This document shows, piece by piece, positions 1-8,100 of a stretch of DNA of 14,055 nt. The DNA is from JBDHTS01 sp039808845. GTDB lineage: Bacteria > Pseudomonadota > Alphaproteobacteria > Micavibrionales > Micavibrionaceae. Within the stretch, counting starts at the first letter, position 1; each line of letters opens with the position of its first letter. Location: contig JBDHTS010000061.1 in assembly GCA_039808845.1 (NCBI GenBank), positions 1 through 14,055 on the forward strand. Reading direction: 5' to 3'. The notes beneath the pieces are model-generated. The model had not been told where the DNA came from. It did not search any database and saw only the letters and a program-made list of their open reading frames with translations. Both the position numbers and the translations under genes were made by a program.

Positions 1-1212
1 GATCCGCATGCCGTTTTTGGCGTTCTTGTAGATCCGGTTATTGATGATGACGTTATCCTGGCTCTCGAACAGGGTCAGCCCGTCGGCTCCATTCTCATAG
101 GAAATATTGTCCGCCACCAGATTGCGTACGCTGGACCGGTCCAGCATGAATCCTGAACGGTTGTTATTGTGGGAGACGTTGTTGACGATCCAGCTGTCGT
201 TCACCTCGCGCGAAATGATGATGCCGTGCTTCTTATGTGTGCCATAGGCTTCGTTCCCGGCGATGATCAGCCGCTTTGAGCGATCGTGCGGATCGATGCC
301 GTAGATGATGTTGTTGGCATACACATTCCTCAGGATGGGGATATCCACGGCTTCATACGAATAAAACCCATAATACATATCCTCGAACCATGAATCGATG
401 ACCCAGCCGGTCGGGTCCGGTATGTTTTTCTTCCGTTCCTTGTAAGTTTTCGAGGATGAGTAGCTGAGGCCGTAAGACTTGGACGCCAGATAGCCCAGGC
501 TGTAAAACGCGGAACGCCCGATATATGTATGTGATCCGCTCCAGGCCGTTATAAAAGGCCGAAAGTCATATTTATTGACCAGCGAAGCGACGACATCGTC
601 ATCGTCGTTCCAGCCGGAAACCTCGGCATCCGCGATGAACATCAGGCCGCTGTTGATCAGGAAAGCGCCTGAAGCGGACGACATATGAAGCTGCACCTTA
701 CGGCCGGGCGTCCCCCTGATGATCAGCGTGGCTTTAGGACCCACATGCAGGGGCATCTTCAGCAGATAGATATCCCCGTTGCGCTCCATGGCACCCTGTT
801 TCTCCATGCCGTCCAGAAGAGCGGGAAGATCGTAGACGCCATCCTGTATCTCGTAAGCGACGGGGGATCCCCTGCCCTGAAGATCCTGCATGCGCGCTTT
901 GGCGTCGCCTTCGACGAATTTGCTGAGGCCGGGATTTTCTTCCATGGAAACAATGCGGGTCGATCCCCGCTGCAGAAGCGGAATTCTGGCCAGCAGATTG
1001 GCCATCGTGAATTCGCTGATGTCCGGCATCGGCTTGATATCAGGCATCCTGGCAGGGGACAGTTTCTGGTGAGAGACGATGTAGTTACGATATCCCAGAG
1101 GCCATACGGGATCGGGCTTTGAAAAAAGCAAAGACCTGTCCAGCAGAAAAAAGACTGCGGCAGCCAGAATAAGCCCTATAAAAGACAAAAAATATTTTAT
1201 AATGCCGCGCAT
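1..1212 (-). CDS. algG: Mannuronan C5-epimerase AlgG, membrane-anchored, 3' end outside window (partial)
   Basis: The frame is open from an ATG at 1212 to the window edge (404 codons, no stop), so the C-terminus is missing. AlgG converts D-mannuronate to L-guluronate in the polymer in the periplasm, using a right-handed parallel beta-helix. Residues 4-24 are hydrophobic with no clear signal-peptidase site, so I infer a signal anchor. The DPHDRS motif lies at 307-312. His309 and Arg335 (in GIIISREVNDSW) have the same 26-residue spacing as the catalytic His319/Arg345 of Pseudomonas syringae AlgG. Asn-rich beta-helix turns follow (for example NNVSHNNN, DNVIINNRIYKN). By alignment with the fusion protein at 5180-8272, roughly 100-130 residues are lost beyond the edge. 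No good Shine-Dalgarno precedes the ATG. The gene diverges from algL across 103 bp. AGG and ATA codons are commoner here than in algD. The family call is firm; the anchor is inferred. Confidence 0.93.
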   Translation of the reverse strand, partial: MRGIIKYFLSFIGLILAAAVFFLLDRSLLFSKPDPVWPLGYRNYIVSHQKLSPARMPDIKPMPDISEFTMANLLARIPLLQRGSTRIVSMEENPGLSKFVEGDAKARMQDLQGRGSPVAYEIQDGVYDLPALLDGMEKQGAMERNGDIYLLKMPLHVGPKATLIIRGTPGRKVQLHMSSASGAFLINSGLMFIADAEVSGWNDDDDVVASLVNKYDFRPFITAWSGSHTYIGRSAFYSLGYLASKSYGLSYSSSKTYKERKKNIPDPTGWVIDSWFEDMYYGFYSYEAVDIPILRNVYANNIIYGIDPHDRSKRLIIAGNEAYGTHKKHGIIISREVNDSWIVNNVSHNNNRSGFMLDRSSVRNLVADNISYENGADGLTLFESQDNVIINNRIYKNAKNGMRI

Positions 1213-1315
1213 AACTTATCATTGTGTGAGGGTGTATGCTTATAAAACTTTCCGGAACTGAAATAAATAAGTTTTTCATGGCAATCTGCAGCGCAAAAGC
1301 ATTAGTATCCGCGCC

Positions 1316-2452
1316 ATGAAAGCCCCGGATTGCTTCAGGCGGACCCTCCGCAAAACCCTTAATACCGTAGCAGGTCTCGCTCTGGGCCTGACGATTGCCG
1401 CCTGCAGCGTTGAGGAGCATACGGCCATGGGCAGCGTGCGTCTGAACGCCCCCTTCAATATCGAGGAAATCCGGGCCAGGGCAGGCGCGCCGGATGAAAA
1501 GCGCTTCATCTGCCATAATCCCCCTAAAGCATTGACGAATCTTCATTTTGAGTCGATCTACGGCAATCTCACCAAAAACTCGTCCATTATCGATCCCGAC
1601 GCCTATGAGGCCTATAACGAAGCTCTGGCTCCGGTCCGTACCTTTGAGATGGGCCTGACCGGCATGGCCAACCGCTACGTACGCTCCGACCCTCCACGTT
1701 CGGATACGGCTCAATGCGTCCTGGCCTGGATGAAGGAATGGGCGGAGCAGGACGCCCTGCTGGGCAGCACGAACCGCACAGGCGAGTTCGTCCGGAAATG
1801 GACGCTGGGCACGATTGCCTCCGCATGGCTGGAAATCCGCGATGAAACGGCTCTGGACGAAGACGACCGCCGTGTCGTCGAAAAATGGATTCATGACGTC
1901 GCCGTCGCCGTGCAGCGCGATTTCAGCCGCGACAAGGATGACCGCTCCCGCCAGAACAACCATCTGTACTGGGCGGCCTGGGGGGTTGCGTCCGCCGCCA
2001 TGGCGCTGGATGACCGGCCGATGTTTTCCTGGGCCATGGAAAAAGCGGAATACGGCATACGGCACATCCGGAAGGATGGAACCCTGCCTCTGGAAATGGA
2101 CCGGGGGCGCAAGGCATTCAATTATCATGTTTACGCCGCGACCCCGCTGTTTATGCTTGCGGAGGCCGGTCTGGCGAACGGGGTCGATCTCTACAATGAA
2201 AACGATCGGGCCCTGAACCGTCTGGGCCGGAGGATCCTGCGCAGCGCGGACGATCCCCAGTATTTCGTTCAGAAAACAGGGGAGCCGCAGGATCTGACCC
2301 GAACCCTGACGCCGGCCAATCTTGTCTGGCTGGAAGTCTACAACGCCCGTTTCCCAAGCCGAGAAGGACGTGAACTCCTTAAAAAATTCCGCCCCATGCG
2401 GCAAAGCCGGGTCGGCGGAGATGCGACATTGCTCTATGGGCTGGGGGATTAA
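1316..2452 (+). CDS. algL: Poly(beta-D-mannuronate) lyase AlgL (PL5), predicted lipoprotein
   Basis: AlgL cleaves polymannuronate by beta-elimination. In producers it removes polymer that strays into the periplasm. The 378-residue product has the PL5 signature NNHLYW at 214-219. Asn215/His216, Arg263 and Tyr270 reproduce the spacing of the catalytic Asn191/His192/Arg239/Tyr246 of Sphingomonas alginate lyase A1-III, including 47 residues from His to Arg and 7 from Arg to Tyr. The N-terminus is basic (FRRTLRK), then hydrophobic, then a lipobox ending IAAC with Cys30. That predicts a lipoprotein; Ser at +2 suggests outer-membrane sorting. Pseudomonas AlgL is a soluble periplasmic enzyme, so lipidation is unusual. 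ATG 1316 is the first ATG in frame and gives an intact signal sequence, but no clear Shine-Dalgarno precedes it. The gene converges on algX across a hairpin. Confidence 0.93.
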   Translation: MKAPDCFRRTLRKTLNTVAGLALGLTIAACSVEEHTAMGSVRLNAPFNIEEIRARAGAPDEKRFICHNPPKALTNLHFESIYGNLTKNSSIIDPDAYEAYNEALAPVRTFEMGLTGMANRYVRSDPPRSDTAQCVLAWMKEWAEQDALLGSTNRTGEFVRKWTLGTIASAWLEIRDETALDEDDRRVVEKWIHDVAVAVQRDFSRDKDDRSRQNNHLYWAAWGVASAAMALDDRPMFSWAMEKAEYGIRHIRKDGTLPLEMDRGRKAFNYHVYAATPLFMLAEAGLANGVDLYNENDRALNRLGRRILRSADDPQYFVQKTGEPQDLTRTLTPANLVWLEVYNARFPSREGRELLKKFRPMRQSRVGGDATLLYGLGD

Positions 2453-2464
2453 CTCAGTATAGCT

Positions 2465-2486
2465 CCCTCCCCCTCAGGGGGAGGGG
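2465..2486. terminator. GC-rich hairpin between convergent algL and algX
   Basis: The left arm CCCTCCCCC (2465-2473) pairs with GGGGGAGGG (2477-2485) around a TCA loop, with an extra T-G pair at 2464/2486. It sits in the 50 bp between the algL stop and the algX stop, so it can serve both transcripts. Only a short CCTTT follows on the plus strand and there is no T-run on the minus side. It is therefore an imperfect intrinsic terminator, or a short palindromic element used as one. Confidence 0.6.
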
Positions 2487-2502
2487 CCTTTAGATCTGTG
2501 CT

Positions 2503-3909
2503 TTATGCTTTAGGTACGGCGCACAACTTCGTATTGACCGTGAAACCCACCATTTCCTTGGGCACTTTCACGGAAACCGTATCGATCACCATTTTCCCCT
2601 TCGGCGCGAAGAAATAGGAACCGCTGTAAGGATACAGGCGCGAACGGCTGAACCGCGTGGATTGCTTCGTCGGCTTGCTGTTTGAAACGGAGACGGAAAA
2701 GTTCTTTTTCACCGGTTCCGCGAACTTAAGCCAGAGATAGGAATTTTCTGAATTGATGTTTTTGGCGGTAAGCCCTTTCATGACATCGGCTTGTTCGGAA
2801 GCCACCTTGACAGGGCCGCTGGCGGCGAGGGGAGTCTTGCACTCGCCATAGAGAATGGGAATGACCTGGCGGAGTGTCTTGCGCGCCTGATCCCCCTCTA
2901 GATTGTAATAGCCGGGGAATTCCCAGATCAGGATTTTCGGCGGGTTTTTCTTGTATTCTTCCGAAGACAGGTAGGCGATGATCGAATCGTCCAAGCCGCC
3001 GCCCGTGATGGCCGCATTATAGACATCCGTTCCCAGCGCTTCTTTCAGCGATCCTTCGAAGTTGGCATCGTTCTGGTCTTTCTTGGAATTGCTTGTGCCG
3101 ACAAGGACGACGGAAGGCGCCGCCGATTTCCCGAACAGGGACAGGCTGTCGCCGCCGCCCTTCATGTTTGTGACGGTCTGGATCGCCTGCTCGTCGGGCA
3201 TGCGCGTATTGCACAGACCTTCGGTAGCTTCATTAAATGTGCCGTCGAAAGGTTTTTCCGAAACGATCTTGGTTTCAAACGTCGCTTTCCTGATGCCTTT
3301 AAAAGACGGCAGAGCTTTGACATACGCGCCGACCGTCGCGGCCATTTCACGGGCTCCGGTCGTGCTCCAGTGCTGGTCGGCCTTGTAGAAATACTTTTCA
3401 CCGGACTTGAGATCGGGCGTGCCGACGATATGAATGCCGGCTTTGCGAACATTCATGATGTAATCGGCATAGGCCTTGCGCGCCGTCGCGACGTTATACC
3501 CTTTCAACAGAGGGTCGTTGGCGGGAAGGATGGCCTGGGATGTCATGCCGCGCAGAGGGATATAGGCGATGACGAGATCGGTGCCGCGTTTTTTCAGTTC
3601 GGCGGAAAGCTGCTTGAAGATATCGATCTTGTTGCTCAGCTTGAATTCCGTCCGGAAATCGGCCTCGCTGCGGAAAAGCCAGCCGTTCTTACCCTGGACC
3701 AGATATTTATAGCTGTCATATTTTTTGCCATAGGCGTTCGGGTCACGCAAAGCCTTGCAGCCGGAAAGATCGGGCGCTGTAGCGGGGGCTGTTTTTGCCG
3801 CTGCGGGAGTGGCGGCAGTCTTCGCGGCCGGTTTTGCGGGAGCCGCCGCGTATGCCACAAGAGGCATGATGACAAGCGTAGCGGCGGTCAGCGTTAAGTT
3901 ACGGATCAT
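2503..3909 (-). CDS. algX: Alginate O-acetyltransferase AlgX (SGNH-like plus C-terminal CBM-like domain)
   Basis: AlgX is the periplasmic enzyme that transfers acetyl groups onto polymannuronate O2/O3. It is 468 residues here (Pseudomonas AlgX about 474). The order is: signal peptide (1-22, ending VAYA), an Ala/Pro/Lys-rich linker (to about 47), an SGNH-hydrolase-like domain (about 50-355), and a C-terminal domain (about 365-468) matching the alginate-binding CBM region of AlgX. Asp178 and His180 (in DQHW) and Ser273 (in VLVGTSNS) keep the spacing of Asp174/His176/Ser269 in P. aeruginosa AlgX. Cys51, Cys233, Cys357 and Cys463 fit the two disulfides known for AlgX. AAGGA lies about 10 bp upstream of ATG 3909. 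algX starts 36 bp after the algJ stop, so the two are probably cotranscribed. The other candidate, AlgJ, normally lacks the C-terminal domain, and its better match is next door. Confidence 0.92.
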   Translation of the reverse strand: MIRNLTLTAATLVIMPLVAYAAAPAKPAAKTAATPAAAKTAPATAPDLSGCKALRDPNAYGKKYDSYKYLVQGKNGWLFRSEADFRTEFKLSNKIDIFKQLSAELKKRGTDLVIAYIPLRGMTSQAILPANDPLLKGYNVATARKAYADYIMNVRKAGIHIVGTPDLKSGEKYFYKADQHWSTTGAREMAATVGAYVKALPSFKGIRKATFETKIVSEKPFDGTFNEATEGLCNTRMPDEQAIQTVTNMKGGGDSLSLFGKSAAPSVVLVGTSNSKKDQNDANFEGSLKEALGTDVYNAAITGGGLDDSIIAYLSSEEYKKNPPKILIWEFPGYYNLEGDQARKTLRQVIPILYGECKTPLAASGPVKVASEQADVMKGLTAKNINSENSYLWLKFAEPVKKNFSVSVSNSKPTKQSTRFSRSRLYPYSGSYFFAPKGKMVIDTVSVKVPKEMVGFTVNTKLCAVPKA

Positions 3910-3945
3910 CGATTGGTCCTTTTTATCTTCCTGGATATGTTGGGT

Positions 3946-5022
3946 TCACAGAATGGCCTTGCCGCCTTTAAGGTGCGCCGGAGCAGGGACATAACGTTCC
4001 GGAATTTCCCAGATTACGAGGCCGGGCGGATTATCCTTATAAGACTGGCTTTTAAGGTACTTCTCCATCACGGTGAACGGGCCCTGGCCTTCATCCGCCA
4101 TGTTGAGGAGATCGGTCTGCAGGGATTCTTTCAGGAACCCTTCAAAATTCCAGAGGCTGTTGGCGCTGTAGCTGGTGCCGACGAGAACGGTCGTCGGCGT
4201 TGCGTTGCCGAACAGATCCGCGTCCGACGCCTTTTCCGATTTGGCGATGGTCACGAATTTTTTAATGCTGTCCGGCGTGATGTCGGGGGCGGAGACGCCC
4301 GGAATGTAGCGCATCAGATCGCCGTCATGCTCCATGGCGTCGCCGCTGTTGTTCGTAAAATCCTTTTTATCCAGGGAAAGCCGGCTGATCCCTTTGACGG
4401 TTTCCGCGGTCTGATAGGCCGCCAGCCTGGCGCCGTCGGGCGTCCAGTGCGTATCCGTTTTCAGATAAAGGGGCTTGTTTTTCGCCTCGGCGGACATGGC
4501 GGGCAAAAGATCCACGGCGGGGATTCCATGCCCCTGAAGATAATGCAGAGTATCGGAATAAACGTTATGACGACACGAGGGAACGGCCTGGGAGCCAAGA
4601 TGATCGGCGTAGACGCGGACCTTTGCCGGGACCAGAACGACGGCCAGTTTCGTATTCTGCCGCGCAAACCGCCCGGCGACGTTGCTGATGAACGTCAGGT
4701 TATCCTTCATATGCGCGCCAAACCCTGCGGGGCAAGCGAACTCTTCATCCGTAAACAGCCAGCCGTCGGCGCCAACGACGACCCCTTTCCTGCCCTCGCC
4801 AAAAAAAGCATACTCGGCACGGCCCCAGGCAGCGCGGCTTGGCTCATAGATGGGAAGCACCTCGCCCAGGGACTTTTCCATTTTGACGGCCCATTCGCCA
4901 TGAATGGCCTGCCGGGCCGTGGGACGCTCGGTTTTGGAAAAGGCAGGAGGCAGGAAAAACGCCGTCACGACAAAGGACAGCGCGATCAGATTCGCGAAAA
5001 AAATTCCGGAAAATAGCTTCAT
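3946..5022 (-). CDS. algJ: Alginate O-acetylation protein AlgJ (periplasmic, membrane-anchored SGNH-like)
   Basis: AlgJ is thought to take acetyl groups delivered by AlgI and pass them on during alginate O-acetylation. It has acetylesterase activity in vitro in the family. The 358-residue product has a hydrophobic N-terminus (about 4-26), probably an uncleaved anchor or signal peptide, then one SGNH-like domain with no C-terminal CBM. Asp190 and His192 (in TDTHW) match P. aeruginosa AlgJ Asp190/His192 in number, and Ser284 (in VLVGTSYS) corresponds to Ser288. GADGWLF at 84-90 is the conserved early strand shared with AlgX. The ATG at 5022 has no good Shine-Dalgarno. A possible -10 (TATATA) ends only 7 bp upstream, so a leaderless or nearly leaderless transcript is possible. 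It is first in an algJ-algX unit and diverges from the AlgX-AlgG fusion across 157 bp. Confidence 0.9.
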   Translation of the reverse strand: MKLFSGIFFANLIALSFVVTAFFLPPAFSKTERPTARQAIHGEWAVKMEKSLGEVLPIYEPSRAAWGRAEYAFFGEGRKGVVVGADGWLFTDEEFACPAGFGAHMKDNLTFISNVAGRFARQNTKLAVVLVPAKVRVYADHLGSQAVPSCRHNVYSDTLHYLQGHGIPAVDLLPAMSAEAKNKPLYLKTDTHWTPDGARLAAYQTAETVKGISRLSLDKKDFTNNSGDAMEHDGDLMRYIPGVSAPDITPDSIKKFVTIAKSEKASDADLFGNATPTTVLVGTSYSANSLWNFEGFLKESLQTDLLNMADEGQGPFTVMEKYLKSQSYKDNPPGLVIWEIPERYVPAPAHLKGGKAIL

Positions 5023-5059
5023 GGGCGTCTATATAGCCGTTCTTTACGAAAACGCAAGA

Positions 5060-5088
5060 CATCTAAAGGATTTTTATGATAATGTCAA
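5060..5088 (-). promoter_or_regulatory. Candidate sigma-70-like promoter for algJ-algX
   Basis: On the minus strand a perfect -35 TTGACA (plus-strand bases 5083-5088) is followed after 17 bp by a weak -10 TAGATG (5060-5065). This gives a leader of about 30 nt. A second candidate -10, TATATA (5030-5035), lies nearer the ATG with TTGCGT 16 bp upstream of it. These are motif matches only; no start site is known. Confidence 0.35.
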
Positions 5089-5113
5089 AAACCTCTTGCA
5101 ATGCAGCATGAAT

Positions 5114-5144
5114 TTGATTGAACTTTTTTTTATTTACGTATAAA
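5114..5144 (+). promoter_or_regulatory. Candidate promoter for the algX-algG fusion and downstream genes
   Basis: A TATAAA box (5139-5144) lies about 36 bp before the GTG start, within an AT-rich stretch. Possible -35 elements are TTGATT (5114-5119, 19 bp spacing) and TTGAAC (5118-5123, 15 bp spacing). Neither spacing is ideal. The assignment rests on position in the divergent gap and on the -10 match. Confidence 0.3.
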
Positions 5145-5179
5145 ACAGCCCCCGTTGAGCATTTTTCCATGGAATCCCA

Positions 5180-8100
5180 GTGAAAAACAGACGCGCGAAT
5201 ACGATCCGTTCTTGCCTGATGGCAATGGTCCTGATCCCGGCAATGATGGTGGCCGGAGGCGCTTCCGGCGCAGCCGAAGCTCCCGCTCCCCTTCCTGCCC
5301 CCGCCAAGGCCGCTCCTCCGGCAGGTACGCATGTGTTTACATCCGCTGACGGGGACCGCTATGTGGTTGGCGATGTAAAAGAAGTGCCGCTCTGTCCCGC
5401 CCTCAAAATCGTCGACACGTACAAGAACGAGGATAACGAGGATTACGCCATGCTGATTGCCGGCAAGGACGGTTGGCTGTTCCGGTCCCGCCTGGACCTT
5501 AAGTTCCGCTTTCTGATGACAGACCGCACGGAAGATTCCTTCCGCCGTCTGAACGATGCGTTCAAATATTACGGAACCGACCTGGTTGTGGCCATGCTGC
5601 CGACCCGGGGCATTACCGAGCACGACAGCCTGCTGCCGCCTTACAGCAACAGCTATGACGCCAAAACGGCCGCGAAGAACTATCTGGCCATGATTGAGGA
5701 CATGCGGGGAACCGGCATCCGGATGGCCGATATGACCGGCGTGGATGCCGTCAGCAATTTCTTCCTGAAGCGCGACAACCATTGGACCGACAAGGGCGCC
5801 GCGTTTACCGCCGAGGCCGTGGCGAAAACCATTAAAGGGCTTCCGGTCTATAAAAGCCTGGAAAAAACCGGATTTGAAACGAGCGATCTCAAGGAAGAAG
5901 TCCTCAGCAGCCATCGTTACGGCGAATTCATCCAGCAGGTCTGCGGTACGGAAATTCCCCGCCAGCCTCATGAAAAAGTGACGAAAACCGCCGAAAAAGG
6001 CAAAAGCGGCGTTTCCGATTCGGATCTCTTCGGTTCGGCCAAGGAACCTGAGATCGCCTTGCTGGGGACAAGCCAGAGTACGGATCCGGAACCGTCCTAT
6101 GCCAATTTTGAAGGGCACATGGAGCAGTTGCTGGGCGTACGCATTGCGAACGAAGCCATTTCCGGCGGAAGCCTTCAGGGATCCATCGGCAACTATCTGA
6201 TCGACGGCGATTTCAAACGGGCAAAGCCAAAAGTCGTGATCTGGGAAATGGGCGCGCATTACGGCTTCAATCAGCAATCGTTTCTTCGGGAAATCGTTCC
6301 GGCAGTCTTCGGTCAGTGCGAAGCGAAGGATGCGCGGGCAGCCGCCGATGTGGCCGTTGAAGGGGTCAACGACCCGGTGATCTTCCAGGGGCTGGCCGAT
6401 AAAAAACTGAAATCCCATAAATACTACGTCGTTCTCGATATCAGCGACAAGTCGCAGCGCATGGTGAAGGTCAAGTTCACCCATGCCGATGGACGTACGG
6501 ATACGGTGAAGCTGGAACGCTCTGTCCGGAACTTCCCGATCAACAGCGGCATTTTCTTCGCCGAACTCAGCGATGTGATGGTCGCTCCCCTTGATCAGGT
6601 TTCGCTCAGCCTGAAAAAGCCTTCCGGTACGGTCAAAGCAAAGATCTGCCAGATTCCCGCCGGCGCCGATAAAGGCGAAGCCATCGTTTCAAAAGAAAAA
6701 GACAGCCATGAAGTCGATGATGTCGATGAACCGGGCGTGCTGGAATCGATCAGGGAAGCCCTGAGCAAGCATGTCTTCAAGCGCAGCTACGCTCTGGACG
6801 GATCCAGGGAAACTGCGGAAAAGGCGCCGTCGCCGCCCGTTCTTCCCGACATCAGCGGTTATACCGAACAGGCGGTTCTGGCAAAACTGCCTGCGCTCAA
6901 GGCGGGGAACGTCGCCGTTGCGCAGATGGAAGGCGCGCCGCCTTTGAGAAAATGGGCGTTCGACAAGCGCCTGGTCGAATTCCAGACGATCCAGAAGCGG
7001 GTCGAGCCCCTGGCGATCCATATCTATTCCGGCGTCTATAACCTTCAGATGCTGAAGGATGCCTTGCCTGGAACGGATTATATCGTCGAAAAGGACGGCG
7101 GCTATATGCTCCGCATCCCGATTGCCGTGTATCCCGGCGCGGCGCTGGTGATCAAGGATCTCGACAAGCCCCTGCTGCTCTCCCAGTCGAAGGGGGCATT
7201 CATTGCGGGCGCGGGCGACGTCTTCATCATGAACTCCACGCTGGTCGGCTGGAACGACCTGGAACACAGGCCAGCCACGCTGGACGGCAAGAACAGCACT
7301 TTCCGTCCGTTCCTGACGATGTGGGACGGCACGGAGCTGTATATCGTCCGTTCCGCCCTTAAAAACATGGGGTACTCCCTGTCGAAATCCTACGGGCTGA
7401 CCGTATCCACCAACGACGTCATCCAGGAAGAATTTGCAGCCGAGCACGGTGACCTGCTGCCGCCGACCGGCTGGATCATCGACAGCCTGTTCGAGAATAT
7501 GTATTTCGGCTTTTATTCATACGAAGCGGCGCATGTCGCCATTCTGCGGAATACCTACAGGGACAATGTCATTTACGGGATCGACCCGCACGACCGTTCG
7601 CATCATCTGATTATTGCGTACAACAAGGTCTCAGGCTCCAAGAAGAAGCACGGAATCATTATCTCGCGGGAAGTGGACGACAGCTGGATATTCAATAACG
7701 AGACCCGCAACAACAAGGGTTCGGGAATCATGCTGGACCGGAATTGCGTCCGCACGGTTGTCGCCAACAACAAGTCCGTCTACAACCACGGCGACGGCAT
7801 CACGCTCTACGAAAGCCCGGACAACGTCCTGTATAACAACGTGATCGAAAACAACCATGGCAGCGGGATCCGGATCCGGAACAGCTGGAATATCATGGCG
7901 CATGGCGGAAGCATCGCCATGAACAACGGCTACGCGTTCGAAGTGTACGAAGATGACCTGAAAGGGACGTCGCGCGACTTCGACCTTGACCCCGTCACGA
8001 CCCGCGCCGCCGGCACATTCAGCGGTATCGACATCGAAAGCAATGCTGGAATCGTCAAAACAGGCGGTTTTGAGATGGTGCGCTTTATTAACATTAACAT

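Noticed and set aside
1085..2404. Long open frame (439 codons) on the minus strand across algL
   Set aside because: It lies antisense to a gene with clear PL5 catalytic motifs. Its translation shows no family features, and it runs into the start of algG.
3913..5016. Open frame (367 codons) on the plus strand across algJ
   Set aside because: Antisense to algJ, whose catalytic residues are all in place; no ribosome binding site or family match.
5120..5125. GAACTT resembling the -35 of AlgU/RpoE-type promoters that drive algD in Pseudomonas
   Set aside because: No TCTGA-like -10 is found at 16-17 bp. The GAACTG at 1255-1260 also lacks a good partner. I do not claim ECF sigma control.
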